DNA from: Bidens hawaiensis
Taxonomy: Eukaryota; Streptophyta; Magnoliopsida; Asterales; Asteraceae
Reading direction: 5' to 3'
NCBI GenBank assembly: GCA_021521415.1
Contig: JAIQDT010002836.1
Coordinates: 145,468-209,467 of the forward strand
Length of the DNA: 64,000 nucleotides
This document shows positions 1-11,856 of this stretch, one piece after another (within the stretch, counting starts at the first letter, position 1; each line of letters begins with the position of its first letter). A model generated the notes under the pieces. That model made no database searches, had not been told where the DNA came from, and was given only the letters and a program-made list of their open reading frames with translations. The position numbers were made by a program, and so were the translations under genes.

Positions 1-260
1 TGAGATGATCTATTGGCACGAGGATGCATGCATTACAAAGACCTCAATCGTTATAGTCGGAGAAGCTTACACTGAAGGGGAGATCTGATATGGAAGACGC
101 TGGGTGATTGGTAGATTTGTGAAGCTACAGGACAGTTTCAGACACGGCTGGTTGACTGCAAACAGAAGATCATCAGTTAAGAGGGAGTCTGTTGGTGCAT
201 GTTTTGTAACAGATGATCTTTCGTGTTTTATGAATTGAGAGCAACGGTCAAAGGGGAGAC
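1..260 (+). mobile_element. 3' internal end of a SIRE-type Copia element
   Basis: Non-coding sequence that ends in a purine tract (AAAGGGGAG, 250-258) directly before an LTR that begins TGTTGGTGCA, the same LTR start seen in the complete SIRE-type element at 21248-33628. A second purine tract plus TGTTGGTGCA lies at about 179-199, so the LTR edge has a partial duplicate 71 bp upstream. The element enters from outside the window and no coding frame is recognisable here. Confidence 0.7.
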
Positions 261-767
261 TGTTGGTGCATTTTGTGACCGTCGCTATGCAATTCTGACC
301 AGCGGAACGCCACAGGCGAAGTTAGCACAACTTCGCCTTAGGCGAAGTTAGAACAACTTCTGCCTTAGGCGAAGTTATCACAACTTCGCCTACTGAAGCC
401 CAGGCCCGTGAATGTTTGTCTATATATAGTTGTATCTTGTTTAGTTTTAGTAATCTAGAAATCAGTGTGTGTTTGAGCAGCTTGTTTATTGAGAGAGAGT
501 AAGAGACTAGAGTCGTGTGAGACGACCCGAGGTAGAGCTCACCTCGGGTCAGTCGTGTTTTTCTGTTTTTGTTACGGTATGTAACGTGATTATTTTATAT
601 ATGAATCTGCAGATTTGTTTATCCCGTTCTAGTATTTGTTTGTGTATTTGATCGTGTACGTGTTTGTGTTATTCGTCTGTACACCATAAACGAGTCTAGG
701 AGGATTCCGCACTCCTAGACCTCGTGCGGATCTCGTATCGATCGCCGACGCCCCGGGGGGACTAACA
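261..767 (+). repeat. 3' LTR of SIRE-type Copia element
   Basis: Starts TGTTGGTGCA after the polypurine tract and ends ...ACTAACA, where the gag frame of a gypsy element on the other strand resumes. It holds three copies of GCGAAGTT, paired with AACTTCGC to form hairpins (about 310-392), and a TATA-like CTATATATAG near 420. The 5' LTR and 5' target duplication lie outside the window, so the 3' edge rests on the junction with gypsy gag sequence. Confidence 0.75.
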
Positions 768-1030
768 GCAGGGGGACAATTACACATCTCAAATGCCGAC
801 TCGGCCTTCTCAGCCCAACGCAGGAAGCCTATAGCTCCCTCAGTGCCCTTAAACGTACTGGGCTTGCAGTCAAGGTAATTCTTGAAGGTACACGTTCCAA
901 TTGGACCTCCAGCTTGGTTCTGTACATGTGCGGCTAGGGCGGCCGCCGCATGGTCGTTCAGGAGAGTTTGGAGTTCAGCTGCAGTCAAGTTGATGTTACC
1001 ACGTCCGTGTCCAGCGTTTCTTCCAGCCAT
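768..1030 (-). pseudogene. Ty3/gypsy gag, N-terminal fragment
   Basis: The frame starts at the ATG at 1030 and encodes a Gly/Arg-rich start (GRNAGHGRGNIN) followed by the retrotransposon gag core with CTFKNYLDCKPSTFKGTEGA and LRWAEKAESAFEMCNCPP. This opening is typical of plant Ty3/gypsy capsid proteins in which the TFxGTEGAxGxLRW(x)EK block begins the capsid domain. The frame runs into the Copia LTR at 767, so about 85 residues of gag remain and pol is absent from the window. The neighbouring ORF at 1306-2055 belongs to the same element. Residues read beyond position 768 are LTR-derived and not part of the protein. Confidence 0.8.
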
Positions 1031-1305
1031 TTCCTAGAATCACAATATAAAATGTTAAACATGAATTTTTCTTTCATATACAACACACCGTACATGTAAT
1101 AAAAAGATAGGTAAGAAAGAAATAAGAAACAACATCACATCACAACCATATATTAATCTACTTAATAATTCATGATTAAAACCATTGTATTCACTACAAA
1201 GTATTTCCAATCAATCCTTAAAATCATAGAAAATAATAGTTCGGATGGAGACAACCCCTCCATCTAGGTGTCATCATCACTAGATGTCATCATCCGAGGA
1301 CACCT
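1031..1305. other. Spacer between pre-gag ORF and gag
   Basis: AT-rich leader of the minus-strand gypsy element between its two ORFs. No further gene is seen. Confidence 0.5.
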
Positions 1306-2055
1306 CTAGTGTGCCTCCTCCTCAGCCGGTTCTTCCTCCGGTTCTTCTTCAGGTTCCTCCTCGGGATCTTCCTCGGGAACTTCCTCGGGCTCCTCTTCGG
1401 GATCTTCTTCGGGTTCCTCTTCAGGCTCTGCCTCAGGCTCGGCTTCAGGTTCTGCCTCAGGCTCTGCCTCGGGTTCGGCTGCGTTCTGAGCAATCTGCAT
1501 TTGTAAGACATCGCAGCGCTCTAAAGCTATCTCGGTTCGGGTCCTTGCTACTTGGAGTTGCTCTTGCAAGTCTATCATCTCGGCTTGCATCTTTCTCATA
1601 ATCTTCATCTGTTGATCACTAGCCTCTTGCATTTCCTTCATTGCCGCTGCCATGCGGGCAATCTCCTCCTTAGTCTCGGTTCTGTCTTTTAACAGTCCGG
1701 AAACGTTAGCTCTCGTATAGCGCATGTAACCCACGTCACGCTCCAAGCAAGAAACGACAGCTGCGAGAACTCGCTCTACAGGTTCGGTTATGGGTGGTAG
1801 GGTGTTGGGGTAAGCAGGGTGGTTCGGGTGAGGCAACGGGGGAACTTGTTCGCGATAGACCATACGTCTGATCAAGTTAGGGTACCAATCCCAGCTAACG
1901 TCGTTTTCGTAAATGCCTCCGGATAGGCGGTACCTCTTCGGTGCGGGAGCTTCGAGTTCCGGGACTACTCGGGGAGGCGAGGCGGTAGGTAACTGAGTTT
2001 CCTTCCCGTGAGCATGCGTCATCGAATCAGATGATGATGAGGGTGGCGTCGACAT
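1306..2055 (-). CDS. Pre-gag accessory ORF of a gypsy element (coiled coil, acidic tail)
   Basis: An uninterrupted 249-residue frame on the minus strand between the element leader and gag. Residues 1-40 are Ser/Pro-rich; 40-95 contain a Trp/Tyr-rich block (SWDWYPNLIRRMVYREQVPP); about 120-190 is heptad-rich and looks like a coiled coil (ARMAAAMKEMQEASDQQMK); the last 55 residues are a tandem Glu-Pro-Glu-Ala to Glu-Glu-Pro-Glu acidic tail. A second, truncated copy of the same N-terminus follows a primer-binding site at 11857-12114, which shows that this ORF is the first one in its element. Function is unknown and no known domain is recognised. Being open over its full length while gag is broken is notable. 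Confidence 0.65.
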   Translation of the reverse strand: MSTPPSSSSDSMTHAHGKETQLPTASPPRVVPELEAPAPKRYRLSGGIYENDVSWDWYPNLIRRMVYREQVPPLPHPNHPAYPNTLPPITEPVERVLAAVVSCLERDVGYMRYTRANVSGLLKDRTETKEEIARMAAAMKEMQEASDQQMKIMRKMQAEMIDLQEQLQVARTRTEIALERCDVLQMQIAQNAAEPEAEPEAEPEAEPEAEPEEEPEEDPEEEPEEVPEEDPEEEPEEEPEEEPAEEEAH

Positions 2056-2193
2056 TCCTACCGGTAAGCCGTTTATGCGCGCGCGTATGAATGAAAGAGG
2101 TAAAGAGATAAGATTTCAAGACTACACAAACCTATGCAGTGCGTATCATTATAACTAATGGGTCATCGCAGTTATAGTCTAGTATGCATGCAG
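2056..2193 (-). mobile_element. Leader of the minus-strand gypsy element
   Basis: The 2140-2193 stretch matches, in reverse complement, the leader after the primer-binding site at 11700-11740 (shared CTATAAC..GCAATGACCCATTAGTTA-like sequence). The primer-binding site itself is missing: the leader joins directly to the LTR-like repeat at 2194, so about 30 bp have been lost or rearranged. Confidence 0.55.
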
Positions 2194-3576
2194 CTTTCAC
2201 AAAACTCAGCAACTAGTTTCTTAACGACAGAATTCTACTTGAAAAACTAGTCTATCTCACCGATCATAGCATCACAATTAATTTACCAAAAATCATCACA
2301 AAAGCATATATGTCTTAGGTTTCCAGAACATATTTTATTATATTTTTATTCCACATAGGTTTCTCACAATCATCAAATCATTACAGCAAACTCATAACAG
2401 TCAAATTCATGCGCAACAGAATATATTTTAAATTCCCGTTAAATGAAAAATCCAAAAAATGCAAGACCACTTGGGTTAGGTTCCTAACTCAATAAGTCAA
2501 CTTCCAGAAGTGGAACCAACCCAATTGGTCTCTTAGTTCATGGGATATAATATTTACAAAACAACCTAACAGCAGGTCTAACAGCTCAGCTTTGCACAAC
2601 GTTTTTGTAAAATCATAAAAGTTAACTTTTACACGTCCAAAAATTGAAAATTTATATTCTTAAGAAACTAGACTCAACCTAGTTTACTGTAGTATCAATA
2701 ATCTCAATCAATTTTCATATTTACACTTCGTTACAGTCAATTAAACATCAATAACACAATCTGTCCAGAAACTGTTTGCATCCAAACTCAACATATTAAC
2801 TATCTATGGACCATCATTCATTCATATAACAATCTAGACTCCATAATCACTATCCATGCACATCAATTACACATTACATACATGATTAGGGTTTTTGTTT
2901 GAACTCAAATCAAAGACACAAGCAATTAACATGTAACAATATCCATTCTAGTTATCATATCATCATCCAATCAACAACAATCATATGAACTACATACACA
3001 CATAAAGTCGGCCCCTAGGGTTTACAATTAACCCATTAAACATCAAAATTAAGTATAAAGGATGCATAGGATAGTCGTTTATACCTTCCTAGCACCTTAA
3101 TCTTCAATCAAAAGCTTGAAATCTTGGTTGAATATGTGTGTATGAGTGGCGGCAGCCAAGGGAGAGGAGTCCGATCGGGATTGTGTGAGGAGAGAAAGAG
3201 TTAGGGTTTAACATATTATAAATAATAATATGTTACACTTTAGCCCCTCCACTTCTAAGTATTACTTATCTAGCTTAAACTAACTTGTTTACATCTTGAG
3301 TTAGTGTTTATAACGATGTTATCACACAACACATAAGTCTAACACATAGTTATCACATAATTACTGTTTTGACGTTTTTCGTTTATTCACCAATTGTTTG
3401 CGTCAACTCGTTTGCGTTTCGGTGCAATTCCCGAAAGACTACACATGTAGTAAGTGTTAAGCGTCATTTAAACCCTAGTTTAAATGTAATGAAGTGTGCG
3501 TTATAGATTCAATGATCTTAAGTTTGAATTGACGGAGTTGAGTTAACGGAGTTAACCTGAAATTGACGATTGTCAC
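2194..3576 (-). repeat. LTR-like unit, copy B of a tandem duplication
   Basis: Nearly the same sequence as 3727-5120, offset by 1533 bp at the left end and 1543 bp at the right. In the minus direction it has a TATA-like palindrome (3211-3233) followed by a leader with AAACCCTAACTC and CTCTCCTCAC, the usual layout of a plant gypsy LTR promoter and R region. No coding sequence. Confidence 0.75.
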
Positions 3577-3726
3577 GAAACACGATTCACATGTAACGTA
3601 TCACAAATACATTTGTTAAAGTCACACACGATTCAAAACGAAACACGAAACATGTTATGTGCATAGGTATTATGTGCCGGGTCTAGAGACTCGATAATAA
3701 ATTGGCAATCACGTTGTTTCATGCAA
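3577..3726. other. Linker between the two LTR-like units
   Basis: About 150 bp not shared by the two copies. It contains repeated AACACGAT/GAAACACGA words and a short segment ending in CAATCACG. It could be the LTR 3' part missing from the other copy. Confidence 0.4.
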
Positions 3727-5120
3727 CTTTCACAAAACTCAGCAACTAGTTTCTTAACTACAGAATTCTATTTGAAAAACTAGTCTATCTCACCGATCAT
3801 AGCATCACAATTAATTTACCAAAAATCATCACAAAATCATATATGTCTTAGGTTTCCAGAACATATTTTATTATATTTTTATTCCACATAGGTTTCTCAC
3901 AATCATCAAATCATTACAGCAAACTCATAACAGTCAAATTCATGCGCAACAGAATGTTATTTGAAATTCCCGTTAAATGAAAAATCCAAAAAATGCAAGA
4001 CCACTTGGGTTAGGTTCTTAACTCAATAAGTCAACTTCCAGAAGTGGAACCAACTCAATTGGTCTCGTAGTTCATGGGATATAATATTTACAAAACAACC
4101 TAACAGCAGGTCTAACAGCTCAGCTTTGCACAACGTTTTTGTAAAATCATAAAAGTTAACTTTTACACGTCCAAAAATTGCAAATTTATATTCTTTAGAA
4201 ACTAGACTCAACCTAGTTTACTGTAGTATCAATAATCTCAACCAATTTTCACATTTACACTTCGTTACAGTCAATTAAACATCAATAACACAATCTGTCC
4301 AGAAACTGTTTGCATCCAAACTCAACATATTAACTATCTATGGACCATCATTCATTCATATAACACTCTAGACTCCATAATCACTATCCATGCACATCAA
4401 TTACACATTACATACATGATTAGGGTTTTTGTTTGAACTCAAATTAAAGACACAAGCAATTAACATGTAACAATATCCATTCTAGTTATCATATCATCAT
4501 CCAATCAACAACAATCATATGAACTACATACACACATAAAATCGGCCCCTAGGGTTTACAATTAACCCATTAAACATCAAATTTAAGTATAAAGTATGCA
4601 TAGGATAGTCGTTTATACCTTCCTAGCACCTTAATCTTCAATCAAAAGCTTGAAATCATGGTTGTATATGTGTGTATGAGTGACGGCAGCCAAGGGAGCC
4701 AAGGGAGAGGAGTCCGATCGGGATTGTGTGAGGAGAGAAAGAGTTAGGGTTTAACATATTATAAATAATAATATGTTACACTTTGGCCCCTCCACTTCTA
4801 AGTATTACTTATCTAGCTTAAACTAACTTGTTTACATCTTGAGTTAGTGTTTATAACGATGTTATCACACAACACATAAGTCTAACACATAGTTATCACA
4901 TAATTACTGTTTTGACGTTTTTCGTTTATTCACCAATTGTTTGCGTCAACTCGTTTGCGTTTCGGTGCAATTCCCGAAAGACTATACATGTAGTAAGTGT
5001 TAAGCGTCATTTAAACCCTAGTTTAAATGTAATGAAGTGTGCGTTATAGATTCAATGATCTTAAGTTTGAATTGACGGAGTTGAGTTAACGGAGTTAACC
5101 TGAAATTGACGATTGTCACA
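3727..5120 (-). repeat. LTR-like unit, copy A of a tandem duplication (3' LTR start)
   Basis: Read on the minus strand it begins TGTGACAATC at 5120, immediately after AAAATTCTTTAACATGGG, the typical 3' untranslated end of plant gypsy elements that carries the 'cgggacgaaaatt' motif (5135-5155). Its promoter palindrome is at 4754-4776. It differs from copy B by a 9 bp duplication of a GAGCCAAGG unit (about 4687-4705) and scattered substitutions. Confidence 0.75.
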
Positions 5121-7154
5121 TCATTCCCATGTTAAAGAATTTTCGTCCCGAAAATTTGAGTCAAGTCGTGATGAGTGTCTGAAAAAGTAAGAAAAATTTT
5201 CAGTTTGTCATAACGCCACAAATAGAAAATATAACAAGGACACTTATATATAGGATGTACCAGCGGCGTACCCACCTTGCCCTTATCATAATATATTTGT
5301 CTCGTTCCCCAAATCATTCCAAGTTCCGAGTTATTTCACAGACCCAGACTTCTTATATCTTCCATGCGAGGACTTTGATAATTATGTGTCGACCCATAAT
5401 TACCTCTATCATCGGATGGTCCATATAACTTGCTCTATTGTGTGGGTTTAAGGCATAGACCTTACATAAATAATAAAATTCTCATACATAACGTTGAAAT
5501 CAAAAATAATGAATTTAAAGGGTAACAACATTACAAACACATTGATGGACCATTCAGGCCATGGACAACGCAAAAAACAATAAGTCAAGTAAATAAAATC
5601 ATCATGTCTAAAACAAGTAAATGATGTTGAAAACGAAATAAACAAAGCAATGAAGTCAAGAATGCAACATTTAGAATTATGATCATCGTAACATGTAATT
5701 GAAATAATGGAGTCGAAAATAACGTGACATGTAAGCATAGCATTTAACCAACGAAATATGAATATGTAAATTGGTAACGCATTTGGTTCGAGAATAGCTT
5801 AGATAAACGAAACTTTTAAGTATCAAAATATCATGATGTTTAACAAATGAAAATCTCCGATAGAACATCGACGTGACCAATGGCAACGTTGAGATGGATA
5901 AACAATTATATCTTACAAACATGTAAATTGATAATAACTTGAAATGAAATGAATAAACGAAATTTTTAATATTAACATATTGAAATCGACTAAGTTTGTG
6001 AAAAGAAAATTTTCTAATAGTAACTTTGTGCTTATCAAGTATATAATTAGAACTTCAAAATTGAAATAAAGTATATGTCTTAGATTGATGAAATCAAGAA
6101 CAATAAAATGGTTCAAATAAAACATTAAGTGGAATAGAAGTACAAGAATTAACAAAACAATTTGTGTAAAAATATAACATCAGATAAACTCCGCATGTAC
6201 ATGGGACACAGTCCCGGTTCTAAGTAAACGAATTCGTTTGGAGAGAACCGGTCACCGATAGTAAAGTGTAGAAATAAAATGAAAATACGGTTTCTATTAG
6301 GTAACTATGTAAGCATACATGTTCATAGTCCCAATTTCCACTTAACGGTTACGTTGATGGGAAATTGGTCATAGAACACAGAATTCAATATAAGAAACGT
6401 AAACCGATTTGATAAAGCGAATAATAATAATGTACGAATTTACGTTTCGTAAAATACAAACGAATATGGATCAAAGATCAATGAACAATCGAAATAAACT
6501 TCGTAAACAATTTCTAAAGACGTGGATGTAAAATCACTTTGGGTATGTCCGCAAAAATACGTGAAGGGGAAGTTAAAGAAACGAAAATGTTGCTTGTGAC
6601 GCTTGTCTTCTCGAATGTCGGTTTATTTGGGGTAGGAGGGGTTGGCGTGATAGGTGGTGCCATGATTTCTTAGCCGAAACTCATTGGTGTTAATGAAAGG
6701 GAATGAAAATAGAACTTTAATCTTACGAAAATCGGTTGCGAGTCGTGACGCTTTTAAATCTAATGGTGAAATAAAATTTATTTAGACGAAAGTTTTTAGC
6801 TATCGCAAAGACTTGCAAATTTTATGAAACTTTCACATAAAACAAATGTTTTCTTTTGGCCCGCGACCTAGGTAGAAAGGAAAGAAATGATTGTCAAGGT
6901 ATCCGACTTGTTGAATTAAAAAATAGCCTTAAAGGGCTTAAGACTTGTTTGGAACAAAAAATTACTTTAAATATGGTTTGAATAAATAATTACCTTGTTA
7001 TTAGTGGTGTCGATAATACTAATAATAATAATATTATTAATAATAATAAATTTTATTAATAATAATATTGATAATGATGGTAATAAAAATAATGATGACA
7101 GTAATTGTACTAATAATAATGATAGTAGTAATATTAATAATGATATTAATAACT

Positions 7155-7190
<36 letters not shown>

Positions 7191-9068
7191 GAGGTAATAA
7201 ATCAATTTTAAAGAAAACCGATTTGATTGAAAGTTAAAAACAGCCAAGGATTTAGGTTTAAGCGCGAGGTGTTAGTAAAAGAGACAAAATGTAGGAATGT
7301 ATGCAAAAGAAAATATAGACGAGTTTGATGAGTTTTGTAAAGATCTAAGTATTGAAACAAGGAAATCGTGTAAGGTCGACAAAGGATGCGTGGTTAAGAT
7401 ATTGCATGGTAAAACAAAGTTAGGCCTTCCAAAGTATAGCGGGTGTGCTAGGGTCACCACAATGATAGTAGGCTTGAAGCATGAGGTCAAACATGTGATT
7501 GAGACAAAAGGTTAGGTACAGGTCTTGCAGATGGGCGAGTGGCGTTGAGTTTGGGTGGGTTTTAGCAATAAGTGGTAACTAAATCAACCACAGATTGAAG
7601 TATATCAACGTTTCAGGGAAGTAAAGTGGTGGGATTTACCAAAGGGCGCGTTTCTGTGACAGACTTTTCGGTTGGGTTGGGTTTGGGTTTCCAAGAATGG
7701 TGTTGGGTTTGAGTTTGAATTTACTATAGCGATGAAGGTGGTGTGGTTAAACGTGGAGTGATCGGGATCGCGGAGGCCATTTGCTTGATAACTTGGATTG
7801 TCATTTCGTCGGTTGAGTGCGACAACTAGGAAAACGAGAAGGCGTAATACGAAACGTGAGGAATTTGCGTGACTTGGGACGTAAGTATAAAAACGACTAA
7901 TAGATACATCAATGAAACAAGTAAAGAAAAGAAATCATATGAAACAAAATGAGAAATCAAAATTGAAATTCCCATGAAACTTCATGAGTTTTCACATTCA
8001 ACAAACGAAAATCTAAGAAATTATTGAATAATCATATGGAATAAATATTAAACTTAACAATAATATGTAGAAACGAATTGTAAATCGAGTGTTCATGTAC
8101 CATCAAAACTTTCTAAATTTTCAATTCTAAAACATAAGTGTAAATGAATATAACAATAAGGTAAACGAATTGAAATTCGACCATTCATATATCACCATGA
8201 CCTTTCGAATTTTCAATTATAAAACTTAGTAGTAAATGAATAAAATAATATAGTAATCAAATCGAAATTCAACCATTTATATATCACCATAACTTTTTGA
8301 ATTTTCAATTCTAAAACATATTAGTAAAATAACAAAGGAATCGTTTGAAATTCAGTTATTACTTTGCAAACTTTTAAAAGTTTAAGCCGTAAATGAACGT
8401 ATAAATAAAGAAAACGTGTCACAAATTTTTTTAAAAAAACTTAACTATTCTCGTAAAAAAAATGCGTAATTAAATCGAACCGAAAGCTGGGTATTCGTGT
8501 ACAGGCTTCCAGTTAAAACACATTGTAAAACATAGAGGAGTGCAACCATATTCTTTTCACAAAGAGAACATGGTCGCGTTGGAAAACATAAAGTTGTGAT
8601 TCATATAGCGTTGAAAGTGGTATGCTTTGGCTTAATAGAGTTCATGCTCTTTCCTAACTCTCCAGGTAAGCAACCGGGTCCCGCGTCTGATTGGGATTTA
8701 TACGCATTGCTTATCCTTAGGTTTCAATAACCTTGGTGTCAAGAGTTTTGGAAAACAGGCACGTCCCCCTTACAGTTACTACATACCCGCCATAAATAAC
8801 CATCTTTAAGAAGAATAAATATCTAAACACCACAATGAAAATCAATAATTGAAAATGTTGGAAAAATCTTTGTTTTTAGGCATAAGCCTTGGACTTGTGT
8901 GTGCTTGTGTAATTGAAGTAATTGAATCATCAGTATAATAGTAACAACTAAGTGCTTTGAATAATCACATAAGGCCCACATAATTTCTAATTATGCAACC
9001 TAAGCAATTAAGCAAATAAACTATAACTAACTAGAACTCTACGTCTAATGTCATATCTTATAGTCACG
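5121..9068 (-). mobile_element. Non-coding interior of a decayed minus-strand LTR element
   Basis: About 3.9 kb between the LTR start at 5120 and a minus-strand primer-binding site at 9069-9080. Only short chance ORFs in AT-rich sequence are present, and none resembles gag or pol. The region therefore looks like a non-autonomous (LARD-like) or heavily decayed interior. The sequence outside the primer-binding site does not match the 2194-5120 unit, so the two ends may belong to different elements. Confidence 0.45.
7010..7198. repeat. (AAT)n microsatellite with degenerate units
   Basis: Long run of AAT/TAA trinucleotides interrupted by GAT and single substitutions, ending in an almost pure (AAT) tract before GAGGTAATAAATC. 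Confidence 0.9.
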
Positions 9069-9080
9069 GCTCTGATACCA
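9069..9080 (-). other. Primer-binding site (initiator tRNA-Met)
   Basis: The reverse complement reads TGGTATCAGAGC, complementary to the 3' end of plant initiator tRNA-Met. It marks the inner border of a 5' LTR that extends to higher coordinates on the minus strand. Confidence 0.8.
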
Positions 9081-9083
9081 ATC

Positions 9084-10020
9084 TTTAACACCCGACTAAA
9101 GCGGAATACGCCCGAGTGTGACGTACAGATTGCCCAAAACACATGTGACACTATTAAGTGACAATATTATCATTAATTAATTTAAACATCAAGTACACAA
9201 GTTTGTAACAAGAAATACAAGGAAAATACAAGAACAATTAACAACTTGTCCATTTATTAATATAGCCTAAGTTCTAGTGTCTTCTTCGTTTCATCCTCTA
9301 ATAATTGTACCTGTAACATATATATATAAAATAAAGTCAACTAAATGAATAGTTGGTGAGTTCACACAAGTTTTGATATACGTACATAAAAATCATTTCC
9401 ATGAACAAGTGTAAATGAGCAAGTAATGTCCTTTCCAATTGGGATTGTGCACCAGCGTACTCAGATAAGCGCAAGTAAGGTCCTTTCCAGTTGGGATTGT
9501 GCAACAACGTACTCGGATAATGAGGCCCTTTTCCACTCATAACAATAAATGTATTGAGCTCAAAGGGGGGCGTATTATCATACTATCTTAAAGTAATCCC
9601 TGGACAAGTAATTTGTAGCAAGTAACAAGTATAAACATAAGTCCATGTAGCGAATTGTAGTTTGTAAATAATCAATAAACGAAATTGAATTGTTGATAGA
9701 ATATATATGCTACCCCCAAAATAGTAAAGAAAAGGAAAAAAAGGGGGTGTGAGAAACTCACCTTGAAGTTGAAGACAAACTTGAAATAAATCAAAAGCAC
9801 AAAGGGGGGCGTATTATCATACTATCTTGAAGCAATCCATGAGCAAGTAATTTGTAGCAAGTAACAAGTATAAACATATGTCTAAAAAGAAAACAACATA
9901 AGTATAAACATCATATAAATGATTTAGAAACTAATTTTATTTTACTTAATATCATTTCATTTGATTTATATATATTTTTATAAATTTTATTTGATTTGTT
10001 ATATAATAGGAAAAGTCTAA
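9084..10020 (-). repeat. Partial LTR adjoining the minus-strand primer-binding site
   Basis: Non-coding AT-rich sequence upstream (minus direction) of the primer-binding site. It contains a tandem 52 bp unit (9428-9531, starting GTCCTTTCCA in each copy) and an 85-90 bp direct repeat at 9562-9650 and 9801-9889 that starts AAAGGGGGGCGTATTATC. The outer end is not resolvable. Confidence 0.45.
9428..9531. repeat. Two-copy 52 bp tandem repeat
   Basis: GTCCTTTCCAATTGGGATTG at 9428 recurs at 9480 with few changes, followed in both copies by GTGCAMCARCGTACTCRGATAA. Confidence 0.8.
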
Positions 10021-10032
10021 AAAGAAAACAAC

Positions 10033-10108
10033 AAAAAATAGAGGCCTGACCCGGGTCCTTCAGCCTACGAACACAAGAACTAACCACCAGACCAGAAGGT
10101 TATTTGTT
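10033..10108 (-). other. tRNA-like / SINE-head-like segment
   Basis: On the minus strand TGGTCTGGTGGTTAG resembles a Pol III A box (TAGCTCAGTGGTTAG) and GGACCCGGGTCAGGCC lies at about the distance expected for a degenerate B box. It is probably a SINE remnant or a tRNA-like insertion in an LTR leader. It is not a functional tRNA gene, as no full cloverleaf can be drawn. Confidence 0.25.
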
Positions 10109-10119
10109 AATAGATCAAA

Positions 10120-11661
10120 ACAGAAAATTATAAATTATAACCTAGGTTCATCATCTTCCTCACAAACCCTAGAAATTCAATCCTCCAATATGCTCTTTGT
10201 TTGTTCAATATTTGTTAGGGGTTTTGTTAATAGGGTAAAAACTATAACATTTGATATAAAAATTACCCTGTATCGTTACGAATTGACGGAGAACAACGGT
10301 TGGCCGGAATCGGAATAAAACGAACAATTTATTGGTTATAGAGAGTATGTTTGTGTAAACTTATGTCTGCAACAGGTTTAGATGACGATTAAGGTCATGT
10401 TTATATGTTCAATTGAATTGTTTCGTGTTTATTTCGAGTTATTGAGATTTGATTATTATCCGAATAGGCTTGAGATTAATTGGTGTTAATTAGATTGTTA
10501 ATGGCGAAATAAATTATTTATTAATGTTTAGAATTAGTGGAGACAACGTTTGGGGTGTTTAACGGATTAAAACGAGCTATATTATGAAGTTTCTATACAT
10601 CATCGGCGCCGGAAATCCGGTCGCCGGACCTGTGGCCGGAAAAACGAGAATGGTGAAGGAGGGGGGCTGGGTTGTTATTTTTTTATTATATTTTAAATTA
10701 ATTTACACCTTTGACCCTTCAGCTTTCATGTTGTATTAAAACTGAATTTAAAGAATGTTTACAAATTTAACCTTGTATTTTTCAATGTTATAAAAATGTG
10801 ATATAAATGTTTTGGATTATTTTATATTATACCCGGTTAGTTCGGGACTCGTTTAAGTACAAAATTGAATTCCGGAGTGTTATAAGTTAGATGCATTGAT
10901 AGAAAACGATTTATTAGTTACTTGAATTTTCGAGAATATTATATAAACAATAAACAAAAATTATGATGGCATCGAAACGTCAAAACATGTCGGTTTAATG
11001 AATATAAATATTTAAGACAAAACTTGAATATATTTATACTTGTACATATATTCATAAATAAAAACCGAAAGAATTAAAATGGGTTGGATTTTCGGGTTTG
11101 AAAAGTAACGAATGTTACGCAACTCTAAACTCGACTGTAGGTCGAGTGGGTGTAATCTTGGGTAACACATTACCATGGTCGTGGTTGACATGGTGGCAAG
11201 GAAATCATTAAACAGTCAGCTTCGGTGTCGAACACTTAGTAATACATGCTTGATAGGTTAGCTACCTATTGATATATAATTGACTTAACATTATCGGGTA
11301 ACGCTAAAACGCAAATGCTTTATTTGTATAAACTTGTGAACTCACAAACCCTATGTTGACACTTTTAGTATGTTATTCTCAGGTAGCCGAGGCGGGTGCG
11401 CGGTACAGGACATGCATTCGCTGAACACCGTTACTTTAAAAACTTCTTTTAATTTTTATCTTGATAACTTGGGTTTTTAAGTCATCCTGTGTGGCGCAAC
11501 TATTTGTTTTACACTTTTCGCTTCCGCTTTTACTTAAGACTTGATGTCTGGGTGGTTTTGAAAACTTTATTTATGGTTTTGATTATAACTAATGATTCCG
11601 ATCCTGTTAGTTCACACCCTCTAACGGTAAAACTCCGTTAGCGGTTTTTAAGGATGTGACA
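10120..11661 (+). repeat. LTR of a plus-strand gypsy element
   Basis: Ends ...GGATGTGACA at 11661 just before a primer-binding site. It contains a leader with CTCACAAACCCTAGAAATTC (10159-10178) and the 'TGAACTCAC..ACCCTATGTTGACACTTTTAGTATG' type block (11336-11375) common in plant gypsy LTRs. Its last 130 bp recur at 12133-12262. The 5' edge is not clear. Confidence 0.55.
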
Positions 11662-11664
11662 GAT

Positions 11665-11676
11665 TGGTATCAGAGC
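11665..11676 (+). other. Primer-binding site (initiator tRNA-Met)
   Basis: TGGTATCAGAGC, four bases after the LTR end at 11661. Confidence 0.85.
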
Positions 11677-11856
11677 CATTGGTTATAGCGAACTAGAATT
11701 GCATTCATACTAGACTATAACCGCAATGACCCATTAGTTATGATCTTACGCATTGCATATATACATATATATTATTTATTTAGTTATACATTCCCTTTAT
11801 TTTTGTTCCTCATTCACTCATATGCGCGTAAACCATACACGACTTATCCTGTAGGG

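Noticed and set aside
1284..1601. Plus-strand 105-codon ORF rich in Pro/Leu
   Set aside because: It is the antisense shadow of the Glu/Pro tail of the ORF at 1306-2055.
5448..6155. Several overlapping minus-strand ORFs rich in Phe, Ile and Tyr
   Set aside because: AT-rich chance ORFs without domain, codon or homology signal.
6995..7237. Asn-rich 80-codon ORF
   Set aside because: It is the translation of the AAT microsatellite.
7297..7515. 72-codon plus-strand ORF with a protein-like composition
   Set aside because: It lies antisense in the decayed interior of an LTR element, has no recognised family and no promoter.
10033..10108. Functional tRNA gene
   Set aside because: Only A/B-box-like words; no cloverleaf.
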